NCBI GenBank assembly: GCA_036426205.1
Contig: CM071568.1
Span: 229,434,148 to 229,498,147, forward strand
Direction of reading: 5' to 3'
Source: Ascaphus truei
Lineage: Eukaryota; Chordata; Amphibia; Anura; Ascaphidae
Length of the DNA: 64,000 nucleotides
The notes beneath the pieces are model-generated. The model did no database searches and was not told where the DNA came from. It worked only from the letters and a program-made list of their open reading frames with translations. Shown one piece after another: positions 23,406-35,544 of this stretch (its first letter is position 1; every line of letters starts with the position of its first letter). The position numbers and the translations under genes are program-made.

Positions 23406-23954
23406 ACCACCAAAACACACACACACACACACACACCACACACACACACACACACACCACACACACTGATGGACACAACGCATACACACACACACATAAC
23501 ACACACACTAACACACTGATACACACACACACACTGACCACGACTGACACGACATACACACACACACTGACGCATCACACACTAATCACGACACACAAAG
23601 CAAACACACAACACCGACACAATGGAAACATAAACAAACACTACGCTAAACAACACAACACAGGATCGAATAACACACACACACACAACAACACACACTT
23701 GACACTACAACACACACAACATATGGACCACACACCACACAAGATCACACGGATCGACGGACGGACCAAAGCAAAACAACACAACACACACCACCAGCAC
23801 AACACACAACCACTACACGACACAACACACACAAACACACACACAAACCACACCAAAAAAAACAAAAAAAAAAAGGAAAGGGACAAAGAAAAAAAAAAAA
23901 AAAACCAAACAAACCACAGAACACAAAAACAAAAAACACCACACTAAACAAAAC

Positions 23955-23989
<35 letters not shown>

Positions 23990-24129
23990 CTGACTGACAC
24001 ACATACACACACACACTGACTGACACACATACACACACACACACTGACTGACACACATACACACACACACTGACTGACACACATACACACACACACTGAC
24101 TGACACACATACACACACACACTGACTGA

Positions 24130-24164
<35 letters not shown>

Positions 24165-24265
24165 TGACTGACACACATACATACACACTGACACACATAC
24201 ACACACACACACACACTGACACACATACCCATACACACACTGACTGACACACATACACACAAGGA
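23216..24265. repeat. compound CA-rich minisatellite (tgactgacacacatacacac)n
   Basis: Alternating (CA)n and 'ctgactgacacacatac' units of about 20-28 bp. Regular copies are best preserved at 23,985-24,260; a degenerate AC/AAC-rich part lies at 23,570-23,960. Long frames through it are artefacts. Confidence 0.95.
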
Positions 24266-24300
24266 ATTCACACTTAGTGCAAATAGCTAATACAGGGGAT

Positions 24301-24454
24301 GTGTGCCGAGCACGCGCATTATAAGTCAAATTTATTTGCGTTTTGTCAATGAAATTGTATTTTGATTTTTAATTAAAACATCACCAATACAAATACAATA
24401 TCTGTGACAAAAGTCAAAGAAGTTTTACTTACTATGCGCGTGCACAGCACACAC
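24301..24454. mobile_element. MITE with ~48-bp inverted repeats
   Basis: 24,301-24,348 ('gtgtgccgagcacgcgcatt' onward) pairs with 24,405-24,454 (reverse complement 'gtgtgctgtgcacgcgcata'), leaving a 56-bp AT-rich centre. It ends the insertion that splits the L1 relic. Confidence 0.7.
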
Positions 24455-25554
24455 AGCTTTTTTTAAAATAATGGAGTATAATGTTGCTCCTCTCAAACGT
24501 TCTGTATTTATTACAGTTCTCCCAAAACCAAGAAGAGACGAGCTAAACCCGGTCTCGTACAAGCTTTGATATCCTTACTACATTTAGAATATAAACTACT
24601 CACAAAAATACTAGCAGAAAGACTGCAGGTTGTATAACCACATTTAATACGTTTAGATCACACAGGATTTATATGTGGAATGAACCCAGTAAAAAATATT
24701 AGGAAATTAATATTGGTTCTAAAAAGTTTAAAGGGTAATGAAAAAGCCCCTCCAGTAATTATGTTAAATCTAGACGCAGAAAAAAACATTCGATCTCGTA
24801 AACTTGGATCACTTACAGATATTTGAAGCGCTCTCTCGTTTTGGTATAGAAGGAAAATTTCAAGAGATTATAAAAATCCTTTACACAAAACTGACATCCT
24901 GGATTATATCCCAGAGCTTTGTTTTTGAAAAAAATGATACACAGTAGCTAGGGGTACAAGGCAAGGATGCCCTATATCACCACTACTTTTTGCAATAATA
25001 TTAGAACCACTAGCAACTACATTAAGAAATTACAAAAAATATCAGGGAATAAAAATAGATAATAATGAAGAAGTTAAAGTAACACTTTTGGCAGATGACA
25101 TGCTGTATTTGTTGCAAATCCAAGAGAAAGTTTGGAGGAAATTTGGGATGTCATAAAAAATAATAGCACCTTTTTATACATTTTCACAAATCAGAAATAC
25201 TACAATTAAGTTATGATAGCAAATAAATGACACAACATTTACATGCGCTTTCCTTTAAAGTGGCAAAAAAAGTATAAAATATTTAAGATTATTCTACTCA
25301 GTAAATCCAGATGAGATTTACAAATTAAAATTCCCTTCAATAATAGTAAAAATACAAAAACTTTTGAAAGCATGGAGAGGCCTAGGCATTGCTGTTGTGG
25401 TAAGATGCAAAATCATTAAATCGATCATCTTTCCTAAATAAATACATGCTATTCAAATGCTCCCCTTAATGATATCCACTAAAGATATAAAACTATTAAA
25501 CAACTTTTTCACCAATTTGATATCGAATAACCGAAAACATAGGATCCATTTCAA

Positions 25555-26055
25555 TACATTACATCTAAGAGGGGATATGATAACTATATAAAATGTATTC
25601 GGGGACAATACAGTACAAGGAGCTTTCAAAAGAACGATTCATCCGAAGGGCAGTACATACCCTAATGTTGGAAGAAAGGAGATTTCACCAGCAACAAAGG
25701 AAAGGTTCTTTACAGTAAGGGCAGTTAAAGTATGGAATTCATTACCCATGGAGACTATGATGGCAGATACAATAGATATCTTGAAAAAGGGTTCGACATC
25801 TTGTTAGAAAGGAAAGGTATACAGGGATATACCAAATAAGTAAATATGGGACGGATGTTGAACCAGGGAGTAATCTGATTGCCAATATTTGGAGTCAAGA
25901 AGGAATTTATTTTTCCCTTATGAGATATCATTAGATAATATTTGACTGGGATTTTTGTTTGCCTTCCTCTAAGTCAATATACTGTAAGTCCAAATATAGG
26001 ATACAGTATCTGTCGTCTAAATTTAGCATAGGTTGAACTTGATGGACGCATGCCT
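25555..26055 (+). mobile_element. CR1 LINE 3' end inserted in the L1 relic
   Basis: The sequence parallels the CR1 at 42,500-42,830 ('gaggggatatgataactata', 'ggaattcattacccatggag') and ends in the typical CR1 tail 'ggttgaacttgatggacg'. Frameshifts break the reading frame. L1 coding sequence continues on both sides. Confidence 0.85.
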
Positions 26056-26659
26056 TCTGAAATTGTATGTAAGAATCAAAAGATCCATGTCCCACAATTA
26101 CTAATTGTCATAACCACTATTGCCAAAAAGTGTATATTAAGATATTGGATAAATAAATCTGTACCTAAAATATCAGAAAAACAAAGAGAATTGTTGATGC
26201 TAATGCAGTTTGACAAAAGAGACACACTCTCGGATATAGAAATGGATTTAAAAAAAAAAAACAACGAAACATGAGGTACAAGAATACACTTGGTTGTCTT
26301 CATATACATTTACTCCCGAAACACTTAGATATAAGAGACAAAGTATCTGTGTAATGGGTGTAAAAGGTAAAGGAGATAATAATACTTCCACCATGGGCCT
26401 ATATATGTTTGTATTTCTTTTTAAGTTTTGTATAGTATGGTATTGTAAAATTATGAACGTATGATATTATTATTAGGAAGATAGAATGGCCTAAAAAGGT
26501 CAAATTGTGCGCCTTGCACTACACCAATGGAGATATTGGGAACCAATAAATTGTGAATGTGTGGTGACGGAACAAAAACTGCAATAAAGTAGCCTGATGT
26601 GGTGCTGGCAGGATGGGGTTAATGACTAAGCAAAGAAAGAAACGAAAGCTCCCTAATAG

Positions 26660-27590
26660 CCGCAAGAGAACACCTATACCTATGTTAAAAATTACTATTA
26701 TTAATAAATGATTAAAATATATTTATTGCAGCAAAAAGCTAACGTGAACCAAAGTGATTAAATAAATTAAAAAACGGAGGAGGTAATGTATGCCTAATTT
26801 AAACTAACAGTGTATGCTAGGAATAACTATTTTAGAATGTCCACTGTATATAATTATACTAACAGTGGTAGTTTATCAATACAGTTCTATATAGTTTGAG
26901 GACTACACCTAAATGGAGAGTATAGCTTAATGTAGTGTGTGTGCTCAGAATAATATATTTGTTGAGCCAGCTAATGCTAGTATAAGATATATACATACAC
27001 ATATGTACCAGACCAACGGGTTCAAAGGTAAATGAACCTAGAGGTCTGTTATGTTTAGCAGAACAGCTTTTCCAAGATCACAAGTATGTGTCTTGTACTC
27101 AGAACCATGAAATAGGAAAGTATCAGAGTGTTGTGCTTCCTTAGAAGGCTCCGAAACACTCTAACTGAGAGAAGGCAACAGACCTCTCCGATATAGCCAG
27201 CGCACTAGGTGGTGACGCGTAGCCTGCCCAACATATGTTTCACCGTTGTGGCTTCATCGGGGGCCTCCGAATATATTATTCTGAGCACACACACTACATT
27301 AAGCTATACTCTCCATTTAGGTGTAGTCCTCAAACTATATAGAACTGTATTGGTATAACTACCACTGTTAGTATAATATATAGCAGTGAGACATTCTAAA
27401 ATAGTGAATCCTAGCATACACTGTTAGTTGATTAGCATCAGTTACCTTCCTCCGTTTTTTAATTTATTTCATCACTTGGTTCACGTTAGCTTTTTGCGGC
27501 AATAAATATATTTAATCATTTATTAATAAATAGTAATTGTTAACATAGGTATAGGTGTTCTCTCTGTGCGGCTTGATTTATTATTATTAC
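26660..27590. repeat. inverted-repeat (fold-back) unit with hammerhead-like motif B
   Basis: Arms 26,660-26,975 and 27,275-27,585 are inverted copies ('ctccatttaggtgtagtcct' on the right against 'aggactacacctaaatggag' on the left). The ~300-bp loop ends in the hammerhead-like motif. No coding sequence is present. Confidence 0.8.
27228..27264 (-). ncRNA. hammerhead-ribozyme-like motif B
   Basis: On the minus strand: CGATGAAG (one change from CTGATGA), short stem GCC/GGT, GAAAC, then ATATGTT. The outer words GCCC and GGGC could form stem I around a GTT cleavage triplet. Confidence 0.5.
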
Positions 27591-27895
27591 TATTATATTA
27601 TTATTTTTTTTATATTTGTAGGTCTATAAGATGTCTATGATGATTTTCTGATGTGATGTGGCCCAATGTTAATACAAGAGAAAATGGACCGGGCACGTCT
27701 AAAAAATAATAGTGAATAGTGAACTGTGTCAAATCTAACAAATGGATACCTTACATATAATGTGAAATACAATACTTCAGTAAGTGAAAAAAACCGTCAC
27801 CTTCAACACAGTACATGTGATTAAAAGTTAAGTAATAGTGCTCTACACCCTTGTAGGGACTGTTCGCTGTCCCAGTAAGTAGTATTTCTTGTCTC

Positions 27896-28915
27896 TCGGT
27901 AAGGGAGGAGCGCTCGTTCGTCCGATTGGTATATAAATAAAGACAGAGAAGAAACCAATAATATTCTAGCACGTAAAACCAATCTATCCATTATATTGCT
28001 GCAATGGGGTCACATCACAATAGATTCTTTTATAGTATAGCGTGTCAGTGATATCCTTCTATCTCTGACGGGAGCCCTATGAGTGGGGTCTTCGTTCGGG
28101 GTGTAAGGTAAGTGTAATCCCCCTTCTGTTCTATGTTGTAAATCCTGATACAGTATGGCAAATGGATGTGAAAAGAGAGATACCGCAATAGTATAATACG
28201 TAATAATAGTGTATTGCAACAGATAAGCAAATAATAATCTCAACTCACATTTCAAAAGATTAAATCATGGGAGAGGGCTGTTGAGGGTTTATTCTGGTCT
28301 TCCCATCTGCTGTATCACAACGCATCTGCATTCGTCACTTCCGGTGACGTCAGAATCAGATTCTTGACAAAGCCCAAGCGAAACGCGTTGAATACTCGTT
28401 ATCCGGGAGGACTGGAGAGTGAAGGGACTGGTATGCATGTTGATTCCCATCCGAAGAAGCCTCTCCGCCCTGAGTCAGTGACTCCCGGGGAAGTGACCGA
28501 ATGCGGATGCATGCGGTGTAATCAGATGGAAAGACCAGAAGACCAAAACACCCTCAACAGCCCGCCCAAGAGATTTTAGATCTTTTGTACATGTGAGGTA
28601 TTAATTCATTTGCTTATCTGCAATACCTATTATGACGTATTAACTACTGGGGTGTATCTCTCTTTTATCACATCCATTGGCTACTGTTGAGGATTTCACA
28701 AATAGAACAAAGGGGATTAACTACCGTAACCCGCAACGAAACCCTACCAAAGGGCTCCCGTCAGAGAGAGAGCAGAGAGAGAGCTATAAAGAAGTCTATT
28801 GTGAGTGAACCCTTTGCCATTATATATTAGATAGGGAATTGTTTCTACTGTTACTATATTGGTTTTCTTCTCATCGTTTATGATAGCATACACGAACTGG
28901 CGCTCCTCCCTTTAA
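27896..28915. repeat. inverted-repeat unit with hammerhead-like motif C
   Basis: The outer arms near 27,900 ('aagggaggagcgctcgttcg') and 28,915, and inner arms around 28,030-28,290 and 28,580-28,790 ('atagactttc', 'cacatcca' and 'gggagccc' words in opposite orientation), define a fold-back. The motif lies at the loop. Short frames here have no family resemblance. Confidence 0.65.
28359..28393 (+). ncRNA. hammerhead-ribozyme-like motif C
   Basis: TTGACAAAG, a weak stem, CGAAAC, then GCGTT. The flanking words GATTC and GAAT can form stem I directly around a GTT triplet. Confidence 0.45.
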
Positions 28916-29166
28916 ACTCTGGAAGGCAAAGTAATTGCGGAATATTTTTTTGAAATAAAAAAGCAGTTATGATAAAAAACAAGCAAAAACAAACTTGTTT
29001 AAGTTGGTCCTATTGTGGGCAACCTCCTTAAGGCATTAACATTACTCATAGATATAATAAATAATAGCCTCATTTTTAACTTTTCCATTATAAGTAATGA
29101 TCTATCACCAGCTGTAAACATGGGAATGGTCATATTTTTATTCTAGACCAGTCTACTAATTTGGAT
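28916..29166. other. no recognised feature
   Basis: AT-rich spacer. Confidence 0.5.
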
Positions 29167-29168
29167 TA

Positions 29169-29580
29169 CACTGGCGACACACTTTTAATTGCGAGCTCGG
29201 CTAGTCCCACGAATCGGTGTAACTTGCGTTGTTTGAGGTTTGTGAATGTTTTCTGACCGAGGCATTGGGTATATTTTCCCAGCAGGGATTGAAGCCATTT
29301 ATCCCGCTGGCTGCACTACTGCACATTATATATATATATATATATATATATATACTGCATTACAATTCATGAATTTATGCCATCTGGTGGACACGCGAAG
29401 CATTGCAGCCTATTAAATCCTAATCATTATCATTTAACAGATCAGCCGCCCGTCAGCCAGGCATGAACCATGGCTGGGAAGGCAAACGCAACGGGGCTTG
29501 TCTGAGGTGAGGAGCGGCGCATTCCAGGTATCTGCCAGGTACATACTGGGTATTTGCTCGAATAAAGTGTGTCGCAGCAG
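29169..29580. mobile_element. TA-flanked MITE, gcgacacacttta family, copy 2
   Basis: Related over its full length to 13,314-13,710, with a longer (TA)n patch. The ends are 'cactggcgacacac' and 'gtgtgtcgcagcag', between TA at 29,167-29,168 and 29,581-29,582. Confidence 0.88.
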
Positions 29581-29582
29581 TA

Positions 29583-31504
29583 GTCTCGATCAACCTAGAC
29601 ATTTACATTCTATAGAATTGTGAGTATATTTTGTTGTTTTGTTGTGCTATTTCTGGCTTGACCCCCAAACCTCACTTATGTTGATATTTGACCAGCTATA
29701 CAGTAGCTAGCTTTTACATAATTGACATATTTAACTATCCTAAAGAAATTGAAAGTAGGGCAATTCGGGTTAACTGTCTTAGCTCCTTCAGGAATATGGA
29801 GCCTATATGAATAGAAAATGTTTGTAATAAAACACTGGGAGCAGTGCCAGAGTTTTGAAGGCAGAATATGTGTGTCTGATTCTTATAGACACAAAAATGT
29901 AAATGGAGGTGTCTGAGGCCCAGTGAAATAAATGCAAACCTAGGTAACATGGACCTGGTACTTGGATTCAAAACCAGTATGCCGAGGGTGGCTCTGATCA
30001 CATGACAACACACAGAATTACTGTTTATCCTGGACCCTCTTAATTTATTTTTATTCTGCTGCAACAGTTAATAATGTATAAATAAAAAAGATGTTGCAAA
30101 TTGCTAACACCAAGACCTTTGATTCCCAGTCTTCACAGATCTGTCATCTAAATTACCAGAAATCCCCTAGGTAACCTAGGCTGTGATTGTCATTTGTCTG
30201 TGCATCTGAAACGTCTTGGATCAATAAGGCCCCCTGCTGGTTTATCGCCAGCTCTTATATACTGTACAGTGAAAGGGATCCGTTGACATGAAGTGATAGA
30301 GAGGGGAGCTGTCCATATCATCAGTGCTGAATCTCCTCTCTACAAAGGTGATGCAGTGTTATTAATGAATATTTTGGTGCAGGTGAAAGCAAATAATATG
30401 GGTCATTGGTCCTAACTTCATTACGTGTTTTTGAAATGAGCCCACAAAAATACAAAAGTAAAAAATGTAATGCATTATCTATGTACCATTTGATTAGTTT
30501 GTTTTTGCTTAGAACCCTTTTCAACAGGCTGCAGTCAAATGGTATGATCATGATCTGTCTGTAGGATTATCTGAATTTATCCTGGTTAATTTAGAGATCG
30601 GCTTCCAGGATATAACATCTGTTCCTATCAACACACGGAGAAGCTGCTCTTTGTTGAATGTCAATGTTATACAGATTCTGCTGTCAGGATTAGGATTGTA
30701 AATTGTGAAGTCCATTACACAGATTTTTTTTTGGTGCAGATAGTCTAATAAAGTCCATCTAGCAGTTAATATATATTTTTTTTTACCAACTAGTAACAAT
30801 AAATATATTGATGGTGTACAATATATGCAATTTTAATTAAATGTATGAGCCCCCGTTTTTAATTTAAGATTAAATACTATATAGGGGGAAACATGAGTAA
30901 GTTTGCCAGCATTTCCTACACAGTTGTATAATTACTTCCATGTCTTTATGTGGCTATACTCCTATATCTATTGGTCCCTTTCACTAAAATGTAGTATTTT
31001 AGGGCCTTGCATACACAGAAAGAGTTACATTTTAACCCACCCCAAGTGCTACGCAATTGATATACATCATGTAACACTAAGAGGCTTGGCACAATTTTAA
31101 TTAACCACCTACGCAGTCCTGATAGATAAAGATTAGCTTTCAACCTATAGATGACATAGGTCACTTACTTTTATTTTCATATACACATACACCCTCACCC
31201 CTTAATTATTCACAGCCGCCTTTCCATTATTACTAATGCTTTGCAATACATTTCCACGATTCGCAAATCAATCCCCGATCTACGGATTTAGATTCCCAGG
31301 ATACTTTAACACCCCCCTCTAATCTTGCAAACACCTTTCAGATGGTGCTAGAAACCTCCTGCATACATCAATGCAAACGGCAAAACAGTTGATCAGCATT
31401 TTGGAAATGGGGAAGCAAAAGTGCAGACACTCGGTAAAGAGAAATGATAAAGTTCAGTGCAATGAATAGCAAAAAAAAACAATTACATATGATCCAAATA
31501 AGAT
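29583..31504. other. no recognised feature
   Basis: About 1.9 kb of AT-rich sequence without repeat ends or a convincing frame; possibly unique intergenic or intronic sequence. Confidence 0.45.
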
Positions 31505-31745
31505 CTTACCTTAGCGGTGGACTGCAGCCTCCAGTAATTGCAGTGCAGATAGGCAAGTATATGCAAACGTATCCCTGTGCTCCTCCTTCCCCTGTATGTG
31601 TCTATCTCTGGTCTGTATCTCCCCAGCACAGGCTAGTCCTCCCCCAGCAGAGTCTGCCACTGTGGAGGCCAATAACGCATGCAGTTTGGCATGAGTCACA
31701 TACAGTACTGTAGCAGCGTCAGCCAATGAGCGCAGCGCACAGGGC
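31505..31745 (-). promoter_or_regulatory. candidate promoter / untranslated first exon
   Basis: A locally GC-richer, non-repetitive stretch. On the minus strand a 'cattggct' (CCAAT on plus) lies upstream. About 200 bp downstream, 'ccgctaag' followed by 'gtaagatc' is a good 5' splice site at about 31,508. No protein frame is supported, so any exon would be non-coding. This is a weak, composition-based call; a single splice-site match is common by chance. Confidence 0.22.
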
Positions 31746-33600
31746 TGCCTTTACACTCCAAGGGAGACGCTGAGGTCTGGCACTTGTACCGCAGGGAGCG
31801 GTGGTTTTGTAGCCCCCGCTTGTTTGTTTGGACTATCTTACAGTACAAGATGCAGACGCTTGGCAGTCCTGAGTGTCAGCTGCTCATACCAGGCTCCTAA
31901 AGCAAGCTTTGGGCTGAGACTGAGGGTCTTATTCTGCCAATGAGTACATAGTCTGCGCAGCAAACTTCTGCCACCTTCTGTGTACAGTATATCTGCTGAT
32001 AAACACTGTATGGGCTTATTCAATAAAGTTATATAGTATTTCTCAGCAGAGGGCAGAGGTTTGCTGTTCTACAGTATCTGTGCGCCAGATTAGACACAGA
32101 CATAAGTACCATAAATTACCATCAAATACAGCAACAGTAATGTATGTGCGTGAATGCTGGAAAATACAATTCGTTCAAAAACATTATTTTAGACATTATT
32201 TAAAAAGAGATTCATGTGATATTTAAGGTTTATTTTAAAAAAAATCCCTTCTTGGAAACAGTGGTAGTGAGGAGGGGTGTGGCTTGAAAACAAAAATGAG
32301 TTGTTCTCTGCTCCCACATGCACTTACATTTCTTCCTGGTCTATACAATAGCATTGTACTGTAGGTACATTTGAAGAAACCAAAATGTGTTTGTCACTCC
32401 TGCCAGCTAAGTAGCACAGGTATCTGGGATTTTTCAACTACCCAATTACACATACCTTCTTTCATCATTTTATCCAGCTTCTAATTGTAAGCGGATGTGT
32501 TGGCAGGTACTGCAGGTGTTCTGTATACTTAAAAACATCTGAGGTTTACAAAACACTCCAAACTATAATTTTATTTATGAAAAAACCCTATTGTTGTCCC
32601 TTAAAAAGTATCACAACCTAAACTGAACATACATTTCCTTAGGACCCATACGGATACTAGAAGCTGCTATTAAATAAAAACAGATTGTTTTTTTTTTACC
32701 AAATCTGCCTGTCAGAAAATGATAAAAAATATTAGAGGAACAAACAAACAAAAAACAGCATTGGATAGAAGTTATACATTTATTATTTAACTGATGTCTG
32801 AAGCTTTAAGGACCAACAAAACATTTTCAGAAATACTTGAAGACAGGAAAGTTGGGTACAGTTCTGGGTACAGTACAGTAAGTAGTTCTGGTAAATGTAT
32901 GGGGTCTACTGAACTATTTCTTGTTTTTACTTGAGAAATGTACTGCACTTTTTTAATTCAGTGCAGAGTTCTAGACTAGCCATATTGTTGTTATATCGGG
33001 ATATGAACTCAGTTACTTCCTCGTCTTTCATGATCCAGATTATAACTCCAGTAAATACGATTATGATCAGTGGTCTAAGTACAATAGCACTAATGGTACA
33101 GAGTATCGCAATTTGTTTTACTTTTAAACACAGACTACTCTTTTTACTAAAATGTACTACTTTTTAATTTAAAACCCTACAATTCAGTTTTTGAGAAGTA
33201 AAGCTTCATAGGCGTATGCATTGACAAATACATCTAAAGAAGAGATGTGTGAGTTTCCAAAAGCTTGTACAATAATTCTGTCCATGAAAGGTTACCGCAT
33301 CTTTTATGATCAGAGATGCTGGTTCAGTATTTCTGTGCCAGAGATATTGCTAAATTGTCTAAGTTGGAATAAAACAGGCATCAAGTCAGTCTCTGGTTGT
33401 AATATAATTTAGTTTTAGTTACAGATTTAGAATGTTACATTGTTCCTACATATAACACAATTTACTAAGTGGTCCTATTCCATAAAACATCCTCCAGCAT
33501 CAGAAGACACCTCAGGTCTCATTTAAGTGATGTAACAACCATGTTTGTGCTATTAAATTGCATTTTTTCTAAAATCTGCTTTAGAATTCAGCCTTGTTCA
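31746..33600. other. no recognised feature
   Basis: AT-rich sequence with no repeat ends, coding motifs or RNA genes that I can recognise. Confidence 0.45.
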
Positions 33601-33719
33601 CTGTACCGGTAGAAATCCTGGGATTCCAGCGGTGCACAGCCGAGTAAATAGGAGACCAGCAAGGTGTAGGTTAAAAATATATATTAATATGACAACCATT
33701 GGTATGGGGGACACACTCT

Positions 33720-33752
33720 GACGCGTTTCGGACTGACAGAGTCCTTAATCAT
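33720..33752 (-). ncRNA. hammerhead-ribozyme-like motif D1
   Basis: On the minus strand: TGATTAA, perfect 5-bp stem GGACT/AGTCC, CGAAAC, then GCGTC. Confidence 0.45.
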
Positions 33753-33759
33753 GAGCTCT

Positions 33760-33790
33760 ATGATTAAGGACTTGCCATTCCGAACGCGTC
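33760..33790 (+). ncRNA. hammerhead-ribozyme-like motif D2 (decayed)
   Basis: The inverted partner of D1: TGATTAA, stem reduced to GGA/TCC, and CGAAC (one A lost) before GCGTC. Confidence 0.35.
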
Positions 33791-33907
33791 AGAGTGTGTC
33801 CCCCATACCATGGTGTCAATTAAAGTAAATATATTTTTTAACCTACACCTTGCTGGTCTCCTATTCTACTCGGCTGGGCACCGCTGAATCCCAGGATTTC
33901 TACCACT

Positions 33908-35540
33908 ACTTTGAATATGGAGCGATGATGCACGCAACCAAGGAAGCAGCTATCCGTGAGTATTGTATTTCTCCCTCACTTGGAGACTGATGACCGGTAA
34001 CAGTGCTGCAGCACAGGGATCCCTGTACGGCGCAGTCCTACACATCAATGGTCTGTTACACCTTACTTCTTCATTCGACACAGGATATTTCATTGGTTAG
34101 TGTCTGTTGTTCTGCTGCATCAATTAAGCACTGGGTCCATATCACACTGTATAGTTACACTGGCTCCCTATATTTATGGACTCAAACTGTTCATATTACT
34201 GAAGTTCAGAATTGGATTGAGCACTGTTATTGGGACGCATGCCCCAAACCACCGATTACATTGTTCACTGTACCTCTGGAATCACTGCTGTGTTGTTTCT
34301 TTACAACGCTATCTAACTTATCTCTACTAAAATCTGTAGATACTGTATATTCTGGTATTAAAAAGTACCAATTCTCTGCTGTCTAGGCCATGAGGGCCAG
34401 GATTAGCTGGAGATGCACAGAAAGAAAGAGTGTGCTCAATCTCCACCATGGGGTCAGATCCAGGCAGTCTCAATACAGTAATTACTAGTGTCCACAATTC
34501 CCTTGTCTCAGTGTCAGTAAACTTGATTACAGGTATTGGTTTAAACTTTAGTGAGGCAGTGAACTGCATTGCATTGGAGGGAAACATGCTACTTTTGCAT
34601 CAATACGTCTTTTTAATAAATGGCACTGGGAATTTAAAAAAGAGCTTTTAAACATGTAATAGTATCTTTTTTTTTCATATTTCCAGTTAAAACATATTTT
34701 AAGTATATTACTATTTTTTGCACGAACGGTATCATTTGAGCTGCGAAGTGTTTGTGAAGTTTATCACAGTTAATAAATATTCCAAGCACAGTCAAAAATA
34801 GATCCCGTTACAAGACCGCATTGTGGCATTGAGATCTTGCTGCAGTGCAACATTTAGGTTTTCTCTTACGCATCCAAACTATGCAGATGCAGCACTTATT
34901 GCCATCTTGCTGGCAATGAGATTGATAATATGGGAAATGCTGAGTTACTTATATAACTTCCTGACCTTTGCTGAGTCACAAGCAGAAAAATTGCCACGGA
35001 AGTAAAAAGAAAATCCTCACTTTTTATGCACATAATCAGATCTTAGTTCCCAATTATTTCAGTGCTGTAGGTGAGCAGAGCAATACACAACATCTATGTC
35101 AGTAAAGGGGTTAAAAGCATTTCAGCAATGATCTAAATATTGTAAGGGATAGGGACTGGGAGCCTGCCGTTACTACAAGGAATTAGATTAATGCGAGAGC
35201 TGCTGAGCCCAACAAAAATTGTGACTGCCTTTGACTTACACATGTGCATAACTATCCAGGGGTCCTTCATCGTGGCCAGATGCACAAAGCTCTGTTAATT
35301 ATGGGCTCATAATGTCATGTGATCAAAATGAGTAATGGACGTTATGTTCCCTGAGGTTAACGCCAATCCATAAAGTTAACTATATGCCAAAACAACATCT
35401 GTTAGTTATCTCATTAGAATAGGCTTACCAGCATGTTAAGTTAGTACTGCCTTGTGTTTGCTTAACATGACTGGTGTTATACTTGTTTTACCTAAAGGTG
35501 GAGAGAGAGACCTATTTAGCAGGGGGCCTATTGACTAAAA
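33908..35540. other. no recognised gene
   Basis: AT-rich. The first ~450 bp may belong to the same repeat as the palindrome, because it is less AT-rich and pyrimidine-rich, but I cannot define ends. Confidence 0.4.
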
Positions 35541-35544
35541 ACAC

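Larger units (their letters stand above)
22600..26480 (+). pseudogene. L1/Tx1-type LINE ORF2 relic, interrupted twice
   Basis: The first piece encodes the start of the RT domain ('NKAQGPDGYTSTFLK', about 22,748-22,793). After an insertion the frame resumes at 'ITVLPKPRRDELNPVSY' (about 24,513-24,565). It continues through 'LDHTGFICGMNPVKNIRKL' and 'RGTRQGCPISPLLFAIILEP' (about 24,950-25,010) to the catalytic segment 'LLADDMLYL' (about 25,088-25,115). A CR1 tail then interrupts it, and the C-terminal end resumes at about 26,085 ('CILRYWINKSVP'). Several frameshifts and stops mean it cannot encode an active reverse transcriptase. The 5' half of ORF2, including the endonuclease, is absent. Confidence 0.85.
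33607..33907. repeat. near-perfect ~300-bp palindrome with paired hammerhead-like motifs
   Basis: The ends 'ggtagaaatcctgggattcc' and (reverse complement) 'ggtagaaatcctgggattca' and all sequence between are inverted about a centre near 33,756. 'gggggacacactctgacgcg' pairs with 'cgcgtcagagtgtgtccccc'. Motif copies D1 and D2 sit either side of the centre. Confidence 0.9.

Noticed and set aside
23060..24329. Long Cys/Val-rich minus-strand frames and Thr/His-rich plus-strand frames
   Set aside because: They are translations of CA/TG microsatellites and minisatellites.
32931..33167. Short plus-strand frame of 78 codons
   Set aside because: No homology recognised; length is within chance expectation for six frames.
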